Assembly: GCA_963824645.1 (NCBI GenBank)
Contig: CAWGQC010000004.1
Coordinates: 670,886 to 734,885 of the forward strand
Direction of reading: 5' to 3'
Source of the DNA: Bog-756 sp963824645
GTDB taxonomy: Bacteria > Actinomycetota > Acidimicrobiia > Acidimicrobiales > RAAP-2
DNA length: 64,000 bases
Shown here: in pieces, positions 44,477 through 52,445 of the stretch
Position numbering within the stretch: position 1 is the first letter of the stretch
Layout: each line of letters starts with the position of its first letter
The notes under the pieces: model-generated
The model's database searches: none
The model's input: the letters and a program-made list of their open reading frames with translations, nothing else
What the model was told of the DNA's origin: nothing
Program-made: the position numbers and the translations under genes

Positions 44477-45934
44477 GTGAAGTCATACGATCGTCTGTTC
44501 ATCGGCGGCGAGTGGGTCGAGCCCTCGTCGTCGGCCGTCTTCGACGTGCACTCGCCCACCACCGAGGAGCTGGTCGGGCGGGTCCCCGAGGCTCAGAACG
44601 CTGATGTCGACCGGGCCGTGGCCGCCGCCCGCCAGGCATTCGAACACGGGCCCTGGCCCCGGATGGCCCCCGTCGAGCGGGCCGCCGTCCTGACCAAGGT
44701 GGCCGAGGCCATCCGCAACGACATGCAGGGCCTGGCCGAGCTCATCTCCAACGAGATGGGGTCGCCCATCGCCTGGGGAACCCTGGCCCAGGTGTTCGCC
44801 CCCACCATGATCCTCGACTACTACGCCGGCCTGGGGTCCACCTTCGCCTTCGACACCGTCAAGGACGGGCTCATGGGCCCGGTGATCGTGTCCAAGGAGC
44901 CGGTGGGCGTGGTGGCGGCCATCACTCCCTGGAACGTGCCTCTCTTTCTGGCCTGTGCCAAGTTGGCCCCGGCGCTGCTGTCGGGGAGCACCGTCGTCTT
45001 CAAGCCGGCACCGGAGACACCACTGGACGGGAACGTCCTGGCCGAAATCTTCGCCGAGGCCGGCCTCCCCGCCGGTGTGCTCAGCGTGGTGCCGGCCGGA
45101 CGCGAGGTGGGTGAATACCTGGTCAATCATCCCGGGGTGGACAAGGTGTCCTTCACCGGTTCAACGGCTGCTGGTCGCAAGATCGGCGCCGCCTGCGGCG
45201 CCAACCTCAAGCGGTTCAGCCTCGAACTGGGTGGAAAGTCGGCCGCCATCCTGCTCGACGATGTCGATCTGGACGTCTCGATCCCCCTCATGCTGCCCAA
45301 TGCCATCATGAACAACGGGGAGGCATGCATCTCGCTCACCCGGATCCTGGCCCCCCGTGACCGCTACGCCGAGGTGACCGAGGCGTTGGTGGCCCAGGTG
45401 CAGGCCATGAAAGTAGGGGATGCCCTCGATCCGACGACCGAGGTCGGCCCTCTGGTGGCCGAGCGCCAACGCGACCGGGTGGAGAACTACATCCGGATCG
45501 GACAGGAGGAAGGCGCCAAAATTGCCACCGGCGGAGGCCGGCCGGCCGGGCTGGACACCGGCTGGTTCGTCGAGCCCACCGTGTTCGTCGACGTGGACAA
45601 CAGCATGCGCATCGCCCGGGAGGAGATATTCGGACCCGTCCTGTCGGTGATCCCCTACGACGACGACGACGATGCGGTGCGTATCGCCAACGACTCCGAT
45701 TACGGACTGTGCGGAGGTGTCTTCAGCGGCGACAACGAGCGCGGCCTGGGCGTGGCCCGCCAGGTCCGGACCGGTACCTACATGGTCAACTCCAGCATCC
45801 CCATCGACTTCTCCTCGCCCTTCGGCGGGTACAAGGCCTCGGGGGTCGGCCGCGAGTTCGGCGAGGACGGCCTGGAGCTGTTTCTCGAGAAGAAAACCAT
45901 CAACCTGCCGGCCGGATTCACCCCCGCCGGCTGA
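44477..45934 (+). CDS. NAD(P)-dependent aldehyde dehydrogenase
   Basis: Oxidises an aldehyde to the acid. At 485 residues it has the complete class: the cofactor region (AAITPWNVPLFLACAKLAPAL, VFKPAPETPLD, FTGSTAAGRKI), the general base Glu250 (LELGGKS) and the nucleophile Cys284 in NNGEACISLTRIL. The C-terminal EEIFGPVLSVIPYDDDD and GGYKASGVGREFGEDGLE are normal. GTG 44477 has AGGGAGG four bases upstream. It resembles the broad, non-specific (betaine/geranial-type) group; the neighbours suggest a catabolic pathway with the F420 and SnoaL proteins across the divergent gene. Substrate unknown. Confidence 0.9.
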   Translation: MKSYDRLFIGGEWVEPSSSAVFDVHSPTTEELVGRVPEAQNADVDRAVAAARQAFEHGPWPRMAPVERAAVLTKVAEAIRNDMQGLAELISNEMGSPIAWGTLAQVFAPTMILDYYAGLGSTFAFDTVKDGLMGPVIVSKEPVGVVAAITPWNVPLFLACAKLAPALLSGSTVVFKPAPETPLDGNVLAEIFAEAGLPAGVLSVVPAGREVGEYLVNHPGVDKVSFTGSTAAGRKIGAACGANLKRFSLELGGKSAAILLDDVDLDVSIPLMLPNAIMNNGEACISLTRILAPRDRYAEVTEALVAQVQAMKVGDALDPTTEVGPLVAERQRDRVENYIRIGQEEGAKIATGGGRPAGLDTGWFVEPTVFVDVDNSMRIAREEIFGPVLSVIPYDDDDDAVRIANDSDYGLCGGVFSGDNERGLGVARQVRTGTYMVNSSIPIDFSSPFGGYKASGVGREFGEDGLELFLEKKTINLPAGFTPAG

Positions 45935-46058
45935 GCGGGTTCGGCCCCGAGTGGGCCGCCCGAAGCCGGTGGTGGTCGCCGGTCTGCGAGAATTGGGGCG
46001 TGACGCCTCGATCGGTGCGGCCTTGTCGGGCGCGGGCGTAGCCAGGGCACCCGTATAG

Positions 46059-48203
46059 ATGAGCACTGTCGTCGAGGTGGCCGACCCCGGACAGGCCGGG
46101 CCGGTGACCGATGATCCCGGTCGCCCCGTCCGCTTCAGCTATGTGCCCGCCCTCGACGGGCTGCGGGCCATCGCCGTGCTCGGGGTCATGCTGTACCACG
46201 GAGGGGCGCCGCTGGCCGGCGGAGGATTCCTCGGCGTCAACATCTTCTTCGTGTTGTCGGGGTTCCTCATCACCTCGCTCCTCCTCGGTGAGTGGGCCAA
46301 GCGGGTCGGTATCCGTCTGGGCCAGTTCTGGGCCCGCCGGGCCCGCCGGCTCCTGCCCGCCCTTCTGGTCATGCTCATCGGGGTGGCCATCTACGCCAAG
46401 GTCTTCGCCACCCCCGGTGAGTTCGCCGACCTCCGGCTCGACTCGCTGTCCACCCTGTTCTACGTGGCCAACTGGCACTTCATCTTCAGCGGGGGGAACT
46501 ACTTCGATCTGACCGCCCAGTCCTCACCGCTGTCCCACATGTGGTCGCTGTCCATCGAGGAGCAGTTCTACATCGTGTGGCCCCCGGTGGTCCTGGTCAT
46601 GCTCCGGCTCGGACGCCGGCTCCGCCCGTCCCGCCGGCTGTGGCCCCTGTTGGCCACGGCTGTCGGCGGGGCCATCGCCTCGGCCCTCGACATGCGGCTC
46701 TCCTACCTCCACGGCGCCTCGGTCATGCGGCTCTACGAGGGGACCGACACCCGGTCCCAGGACATCCTGGTGGGGGCGTCTCTGGCCATCGCCATGTCCC
46801 TGTGGGCCCAGCACCGAAAAGCGGGGCCCGATGCGAGGACAACCACCGGCGACGGAGCGTCGGGGCGGCGCAGCCGTCGCCTCACGCCCATCGTGGCCTG
46901 GGAGTTGTCTTCGCCGGCCACCCGGCTGGCTCTGCAGCTGTGCGGATGGGCGTCGCTCCTCCTGTGCCTGGGGGTGTGGTCCCAAGTGAGCGCCACCAGC
47001 CCGTTCCTGTTCGAAGGGGGCTACTTCCTGTTCGCCCTAGGGGTGGCCGTGCTCATCCTGTGCGTGGTCACCGCCCAGAGCGGATCCCTGTCCCGTGCCC
47101 TCGGAAACCGCGTCTTCCGTTACATCGGCATGATCTCCTACGGCGCCTACCTCTGGCACATCCCACTGTTCGCCCTTCTGGACGCCACCCGGGTCCATCT
47201 CGGCGGATTGCCGCTGCTGGCCGTGCGCATCGGGGTCACCCTGGTGGTGGCCACCGGCTCGTTCTATGTGGTGGAGGAACCCGTTCGCCGCGGCCGGATG
47301 CGGTCGCTGACCGAATGGAAAGCATGGCTGGCCACCACTGCCGCCTTTCTGGCCGTGGTGGTGATCACCGTGGTGGCCACCGTCCCCTCCCCGGCCGAGG
47401 CGGCCGGAACGGTACCGATCCCGTCCGGCCCCCAGTACAGTGGGCCGCCGGTCGGTGTCACCCTGTTCGGCGATTCACTGGCCTTCACCGCCGGCTGGGC
47501 CATCGCCACCGACAACACCCAGGATCCCTACGACGTGCGGTTCAACAGCCAAGGAATTCTCGGGTGCGGGTTGATGGCGGTGGACGCCCAAATCACCCAT
47601 GGCGAGGCGATTCCGGCCACCGGACCCTGTGGGGCCTACACGCCGGCGGGTCGGCAGTGGCCGGCGGTGTGGTCGGGTGTGCTGCGCAAGGAGCACCCCA
47701 ACGTCGTCATGATCATGGCCGGACGATGGGAGGACTCTAATCAGGTCGTCGACGGACGTGTCATGCACATCGGGGAGCCCGCCTACGATGCCATCCTGCA
47801 ACGCGACCTCCAACAGGCGGTGCAGGTGACCACTTCGACCGGCGCCTACGTCATGCTCCTCACCGCCGCCTGCGTCGATTCCGGTGAACAACCGAACGGA
47901 CAGCCGTGGCCGGAGGACCTGGCCTCCCGCCGCCTCACCTACGATCGCATGCTCACCGAGGTGGCCGCCGACCATCCCACCGATGCGGAGGTCTTCGATT
48001 TCGGAGGCGAGGTATGTCCGGGGGGGCGTTTCGAATCCACCATCAACGGCGTGCGGGTCCGTTTGGGCGACGGCATCCACTTCCCTTACAACGCCGCCCA
48101 GGACGGACCCACCGGTCCGACGGCCAGGTGGTTGGCTTGGAAGCTGTTCCCCGAAGCGGTCCGGGTGGGCCGACTGCAGATGCAGGGAAAACCGCTCCGA
48201 TGA
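46059..48203 (+). CDS. Acyltransferase-3 (OafA-like) with SGNH hydrolase domain, copy 1
   Basis: A 714-residue membrane protein that O-acetylates a cell-surface polymer. The N-terminal acyltransferase-3 part (about residues 24-430) has LDGLRAIAVLGVMLYHGGA (catalytic His), FFVLSGFLITSLL and HMWSLSIEEQFYIVWP, with about ten helices. After a membrane segment and a 30-residue linker comes an SGNH/GDSL domain (from about residue 460). GDS has Ser473, and the C-terminal GDGIHF supplies the Asp/His pair. Starts at ATG 46059. The stop overlaps the next copy (ATGA). A 0.55-kb tract is nearly identical to that copy. Confidence 0.85.
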   Translation: MSTVVEVADPGQAGPVTDDPGRPVRFSYVPALDGLRAIAVLGVMLYHGGAPLAGGGFLGVNIFFVLSGFLITSLLLGEWAKRVGIRLGQFWARRARRLLPALLVMLIGVAIYAKVFATPGEFADLRLDSLSTLFYVANWHFIFSGGNYFDLTAQSSPLSHMWSLSIEEQFYIVWPPVVLVMLRLGRRLRPSRRLWPLLATAVGGAIASALDMRLSYLHGASVMRLYEGTDTRSQDILVGASLAIAMSLWAQHRKAGPDARTTTGDGASGRRSRRLTPIVAWELSSPATRLALQLCGWASLLLCLGVWSQVSATSPFLFEGGYFLFALGVAVLILCVVTAQSGSLSRALGNRVFRYIGMISYGAYLWHIPLFALLDATRVHLGGLPLLAVRIGVTLVVATGSFYVVEEPVRRGRMRSLTEWKAWLATTAAFLAVVVITVVATVPSPAEAAGTVPIPSGPQYSGPPVGVTLFGDSLAFTAGWAIATDNTQDPYDVRFNSQGILGCGLMAVDAQITHGEAIPATGPCGAYTPAGRQWPAVWSGVLRKEHPNVVMIMAGRWEDSNQVVDGRVMHIGEPAYDAILQRDLQQAVQVTTSTGAYVMLLTAACVDSGEQPNGQPWPEDLASRRLTYDRMLTEVAADHPTDAEVFDFGGEVCPGGRFESTINGVRVRLGDGIHFPYNAAQDGPTGPTARWLAWKLFPEAVRVGRLQMQGKPLR
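46252..46807 (+). repeat. Near-identical tract shared with 48402-48957
   Basis: The DNA is identical in both copies from 46252 to 46510 and from 46534 to about 46806. Only three mismatches lie between, at 46511, 46521 and 46533. Outside the tract the copies differ widely, at protein level too. The offset is 2150 bases. Confidence 0.9.
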
Positions 48204-50506
48204 GCCCGGCTTCCCACCGCGCCGACCGCCGGTCGCCGGCCGTGGCCAGCTCGGGACCGCCTGCCCGCGGGCGCCCTATCCGATTCAGCTACGTCCCCTC
48301 CCTCGACGGGCTGCGGGCCATCTCGGTGCTCGGCGTGATGCTGTACCACGGAGGCGCTCCCATCCTGAGCGGGGGATTCCTGACCATCGATGTCTTCTTC
48401 GTATTGTCGGGGTTCCTCATCACCTCGCTCCTCCTCGGTGAGTGGGCCAAGCGGGTCGGTATCCGTCTGGGCCAGTTCTGGGCCCGCCGGGCCCGCCGGC
48501 TCCTGCCCGCCCTTCTGGTCATGCTCATCGGGGTGGCCATCTACGCCAAGGTCTTCGCCACCCCCGGTGAGTTCGCCGACCTCCGGCTCGACTCGCTGTC
48601 CACCCTGTTCTACGTGGCCAACTGGCACTTCATCTTCAGCGGGGGGAACTACTTCGATCTCACCGCCCAGCCCTCACCGCTGGCCCACATGTGGTCGCTG
48701 TCCATCGAGGAGCAGTTCTACATCGTGTGGCCCCCGGTGGTCCTGGTCATGCTCCGGCTCGGACGCCGGCTCCGCCCGTCCCGCCGGCTGTGGCCCCTGT
48801 TGGCCACGGCTGTCGGCGGGGCCATCGCCTCGGCCCTCGACATGCGGCTCTCCTACCTCCACGGCGCCTCGGTCATGCGGCTCTACGAGGGGACCGACAC
48901 CCGGTCCCAGGACATCCTGGTGGGGGCGTCTCTGGCCATCGCCATGTCCCTGTGGGCTGAGCACCGAAAAGCGGTGCCGGCCGGGGGGACCCGGCGGTTC
49001 GACCGTTTCGTGCGGGCCCATCCGGCCGCCGGGACCACCGGCGCCCAACCCCCGCTTCCCCATCGGCGGGACCATCGTCGACGGAGGGGCCCGAGTCTCA
49101 AGCCCATCCTGGCCTGGGAGATCACCTCATCGCTGGTCCGGGCCATCCTCCAGGTGCTCGGTTGGTGTGCTTTGGGCGGAGCCGTCTTCTTGTGGACCCG
49201 GCTGACCGGACCGACCTCCTTCCTGTTCGAAGGCGGCTACTTCCTCTTCGCTCTCGGCGTCGCCACGGTGATCTTCTGCGCCATCACCGCCCAGACGGGA
49301 TCGCTGTCGAGGGCGCTCGGGAACCCCGTCTTCCGCTACGTCGGCAAAATCTCCTACGGCACCTACCTCTGGCACTTCCCGCTCTTCGCCCTCCTCGATG
49401 CCCAACGGATGCACCTCTACGGCGTGCCCCTGTTGGCGCTCCGTATCGGCGTGACCCTGGTGGTGGCCACCGGGTCCTTCTATCTGGTGGAAGAGCCCAT
49501 CCGTCGGGGACGGATGCGGTCATTGACCGAGTGGAAGGCGTGGTTGGCCACCAGCGCGGCCTTTCTGGCTGTGGTGGTAGTCACCGTGGTGGCCACCGTG
49601 CCGTCGGCAGCCGAGGCGGGGACGGTCAAGGTGGTCGGACCCGGCTACTCCGGACCGCCGGTCAAAGTGGCCATTTTCGGCGACTCGGTGGCGTGGCGAC
49701 TCGGGTTCGCCATGTTGGCCAGTCAGCCTCAAAATCCATACGACGTGAACATCTACAACGGCGCCATCGTGGGCTGTGGCCTGGTCCGCAGCACCCAGTA
49801 CATGGCCCACGGCGTTCCGGACACCATGACGCCGGCGTGCAACTCCTCGGCCTCGGCGTCTGACCAGTGGCCGTCCCAGTGGAAAGCGGACCTCGACCAG
49901 TTCCACCCCAACGTGGTCGCCGTGCTGGCCGGCCGGTGGGAGCTCGACGACCGTCTGATCGACGGCCGCTGGCTGCACATCGGCGATCCGGTGTTCGACG
50001 CCGACCTCAAGGCCTCCATGGAACAGGCGGTCCAGGTGGCCACATCCACCGGCGCCCTCATGGTCTTCATGACGTCGCCGTGCTTCGATTCAGGCGAACA
50101 GAACAACGGTCTCCCGTGGCCCGAGGACTCGGCCACCCGGTTGGCCGCCTACAACGCCATGGTCCGCCAGGTGGCGGCCGAGCACCCGTCCACCGTCAAG
50201 GTCTTCGACCTCGACGCGCTCCTGTGCCCCGGCGGTACTTTCACCACCTATTTCGACGGTATCCAGATCAGGGATGGGGACGGTATCCACATTGTTCCCA
50301 CCCCTGCCGCCGGTCAGTGGTTGGACGCCAGGATCCTGCCCGATGTCCTCAAGGTGGGCCGCCTGCAGATGAGCGGTGCCCTTCTCACCGCTCCGCCGGT
50401 GTCAGCGCCGACACCGGTGTCACCCTCGACCGCACCATCGTCCCCGCACCCCTCCCCACCGTCCACCCCAGTGGCCCACGCCGGCGGCGCAGCAGCCTCC
50501 AAATAG
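48200..50506 (+). CDS. Acyltransferase-3 (OafA-like) with SGNH hydrolase domain, copy 2
   Basis: A 768-residue paralogue of the previous gene, starting at ATG 48200 within the ATGA overlap. The acyltransferase-3 motifs are as in copy 1 (LDGLRAISVLGVMLYHGGA, HMWSLSIEEQFYIVWP). It has a longer basic insert at about residues 258-300 (GGTRRFDRFVRAHPAAGTTG). The SGNH domain has GDS with Ser496 and GDGIHI near the C-terminus. The last 45 residues are a Pro/Ser/Ala-rich tail (VSAPTPVSPSTAPSSPHPS). Divergent SGNH halves suggest the two enzymes act on different sites or polymers. No polymer synthesis gene is adjacent. Confidence 0.85.
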   Translation: MSPASHRADRRSPAVASSGPPARGRPIRFSYVPSLDGLRAISVLGVMLYHGGAPILSGGFLTIDVFFVLSGFLITSLLLGEWAKRVGIRLGQFWARRARRLLPALLVMLIGVAIYAKVFATPGEFADLRLDSLSTLFYVANWHFIFSGGNYFDLTAQPSPLAHMWSLSIEEQFYIVWPPVVLVMLRLGRRLRPSRRLWPLLATAVGGAIASALDMRLSYLHGASVMRLYEGTDTRSQDILVGASLAIAMSLWAEHRKAVPAGGTRRFDRFVRAHPAAGTTGAQPPLPHRRDHRRRRGPSLKPILAWEITSSLVRAILQVLGWCALGGAVFLWTRLTGPTSFLFEGGYFLFALGVATVIFCAITAQTGSLSRALGNPVFRYVGKISYGTYLWHFPLFALLDAQRMHLYGVPLLALRIGVTLVVATGSFYLVEEPIRRGRMRSLTEWKAWLATSAAFLAVVVVTVVATVPSAAEAGTVKVVGPGYSGPPVKVAIFGDSVAWRLGFAMLASQPQNPYDVNIYNGAIVGCGLVRSTQYMAHGVPDTMTPACNSSASASDQWPSQWKADLDQFHPNVVAVLAGRWELDDRLIDGRWLHIGDPVFDADLKASMEQAVQVATSTGALMVFMTSPCFDSGEQNNGLPWPEDSATRLAAYNAMVRQVAAEHPSTVKVFDLDALLCPGGTFTTYFDGIQIRDGDGIHIVPTPAAGQWLDARILPDVLKVGRLQMSGALLTAPPVSAPTPVSPSTAPSSPHPSPPSTPVAHAGGAAASK
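48402..48957 (+). repeat. Near-identical tract shared with 46252-46807
   Basis: This is the second copy of the tract at 46252. It covers the membrane segments from FFVLSGFLITSLL to SLWAE, which are almost identical between the two proteins. Confidence 0.9.
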
Positions 50507-50576
50507 TCGACGTCTTCGTCGGGTGCGGGGCGCTGACCGCAAACTGGCCGTCGGTGACGTCCTGAGCGCTGAAGCT

Positions 50577-51008
50577 TCAGGATGACACCGGAGCCGGTGG
50601 CGGGATGGATGACGGGGGAGAAGGTTGGTTGAAGGGCGCCTGGTCGGCGTCACTGCACTGGGCCTGTAGCGCCGGTATCAGAGTCGTCTCGGCCACCCGG
50701 TTGCTCTCCGACACGGTCGTCATCAGGGCCTGCCACTGATTGTCGTCATAAGCGGCCTCCGCCGTCAGCGGGAGAGCGGTGCGCAATTGCTGGTAGGCCT
50801 GCTGTTGCAGCTGGGCCGACCGGGCGGGGTCGGAGTGGTTGGCCGATTGGTGGAGCAAGGCGATCGAGCGGGTGATGTGGCCGCACGCTTCCCGGGCCAG
50901 GGACACGCCACTGTTGCCACAGGCGCTCAGGCCCGCACCCAGGCCGATGGCGATGACGACTCCGGTGACGGTCGCCCGCCACCCGCGTCGACCGCCGGGC
51001 GAGGTCAC
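50577..51008 (-). CDS. Putative lipoprotein
   Basis: A 143-residue exported protein. The start GTG 51008 overlaps the stop of the gene before it (GTGA). The N-terminus ATVTGVVIAIGLGAGLSAC is a clear lipobox (LSAC). Mature part: GNSGVSLAREACGHITRSIALLHQ with one more Cys, helical QLQQQAYQQLRTALPLTAEAA, and a Pro/Ser-rich tail (PSPPSSIPPPAPVSS). No family is named. It may act with the protein encoded just upstream. Confidence 0.65.
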   Translation of the reverse strand: MTSPGGRRGWRATVTGVVIAIGLGAGLSACGNSGVSLAREACGHITRSIALLHQSANHSDPARSAQLQQQAYQQLRTALPLTAEAAYDDNQWQALMTTVSESNRVAETTLIPALQAQCSDADQAPFNQPSPPSSIPPPAPVSS

Positions 51009-51562
51009 CCGAGCCAGCTACCGGCCGAATCGAGGAGGTAGCGGCTGACGGCCAGGCACCGGTCGAAGACTTCGCACATCATCTCCTCGCCGGCCAGGAC
51101 CCGGGTCAACGACACGGGGGAGCGAGCCACTATGTTCAGTCGCCTTTCGGCCGCGTCAGTGGCCGAGGCGTAGGAATCGATGGCCGACACCTCGAGCGGA
51201 AGTTCGATACCGCCCACGCCGGCGAGGTCGATGGCCAGTCGAAGCAGGTCGGGTCCGTGGGGGAGAGGGGGGAGGGCCCAGGTGAAGGTGAGCGGGAAGT
51301 GGAATTCGTCGGGCGGCTCTTCGTCTTCGGGCAGCCCGAACACGGCATCCTCGAAGGAGAGGAGCGTCCGCGGGTCGACTTCCAGAGCCAGGTGCAGGTC
51401 GAGGGGGCCACCACAGCCGTCCTCGGGATGGAGCTCTACCTCCCAGACCTGGCGGAGCGAGTACGTCTCGACGAAATGCCGCTCGTCGTGCACGTGAAAA
51501 CCGTGGTCGACGGAGTGATCCTTGAGATCGGCCACGTATCCGGCCACATCGATGACTGCCAC
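51005..51562 (-). CDS. Conserved hypothetical protein
   Basis: A 185-residue soluble protein, starting MAVIDVAGYVADLKDHSVD. It has a beta-rich core (LDLHLALEVDPRTLLSFED, FHFPLTFTWALPPLPHGPD) and a helical C-terminus (MCEVFDRCLAVSRYLLDS). It overlaps the lipoprotein gene by four bases. The gene starts 41 bases from the divergent phosphatase gene. Function unknown. Confidence 0.65.
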   Translation of the reverse strand: MAVIDVAGYVADLKDHSVDHGFHVHDERHFVETYSLRQVWEVELHPEDGCGGPLDLHLALEVDPRTLLSFEDAVFGLPEDEEPPDEFHFPLTFTWALPPLPHGPDLLRLAIDLAGVGGIELPLEVSAIDSYASATDAAERRLNIVARSPVSLTRVLAGEEMMCEVFDRCLAVSRYLLDSAGSWLG

Positions 51563-51603
51563 AGGAACATCAGCCTACCGGTCCCCCGCGGTAAGGTCGG
51601 CCG

Positions 51604-52344
51604 GTGGACGACGCCTCGCTGCTCGAGGTTCTGCACGCGGCGGCAACGGCGGTGGCCCGCTCGCTGGAAGGCCTGGACGACTGGGGCCTGGCCGGTACCC
51701 GTGCGAGCCAGTACCGGTCGGATCTGGCCGCCGACGCGGCAGCCATAGAAGTGCTCGACGGGGCCGGATTGGGGGTGATGTCGGAGGAGTCGGGACCCTT
51801 TCGCACCGACCGCGATGTGGTGGTGGTGCTGGACCCGGTGGACGGATCGACCAACGCGGCGCGGGGTATTCCCTGGTACGCCACCAGCCTCTGCGCCATC
51901 GATGCCGGGGGCCCACGGGCGGCGGTGGTGGTCAACCAGGCATCCGGCATTCGGTTCGAGGCGGCGCGGCATGGTGGCGCACGCAAGGACGGCGTGCCTA
52001 TCTCGCCGTCGGACTGCCGCTCGCTGAGCGAGGCCATCGTCGGTTTTTCCGGTTATCCGCCCCGCTATCTGGGGTGGTCCCAGTACCGTGGACTGGGCGC
52101 CGCCGCCCTGGACCTGTGTGCAGTGGCTGAAGGGGTGCTCGACGCCTATGCCGCCATCGGGGGCTCCCAGCTCGGCAGTTGGGACTACCTCGGCGGGATG
52201 CTGATCTGCACGGAGGCGGGGGCCGTCCTCGCAGAGTCGGCCGGACGCGATCTGATCACACTGGTGCACACCGACCGCCGTACGCCGGTGGCCGCCTCGA
52301 CCCCGCAACTGCTGCAGGCGTTGGGCGACGCCATTCGGTCCTGA
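51604..52344 (+). CDS. Inositol monophosphatase-family protein
   Basis: A 246-residue magnesium-dependent phosphatase. It starts at GTG 51604. The metal-site motifs are present: SEESG, then LDPVDGSTNAARGIPWY (the DPxDG[ST] signature), and ALDLCAVAEGVLDAY followed by GSWDYLGGMLICTEAGA. It belongs to the IMPase/histidinol-phosphatase/CysQ superfamily. The N-terminus is 20-30 residues shorter than typical, so the substrate (inositol phosphate, histidinol phosphate or PAP) is not decided by sequence. Confidence 0.85.
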   Translation: MDDASLLEVLHAAATAVARSLEGLDDWGLAGTRASQYRSDLAADAAAIEVLDGAGLGVMSEESGPFRTDRDVVVVLDPVDGSTNAARGIPWYATSLCAIDAGGPRAAVVVNQASGIRFEAARHGGARKDGVPISPSDCRSLSEAIVGFSGYPPRYLGWSQYRGLGAAALDLCAVAEGVLDAYAAIGGSQLGSWDYLGGMLICTEAGAVLAESAGRDLITLVHTDRRTPVAASTPQLLQALGDAIRS

Positions 52345-52445
52345 CCGGGGACGCCTGCCCCTGCCTCCCTCCCATCCACCGGTCAGACATCAACAACTGC
52401 AAAACTTTCGTGCTCGGATTGAGTAGTGGGGGCGGAGGTCTGCGG

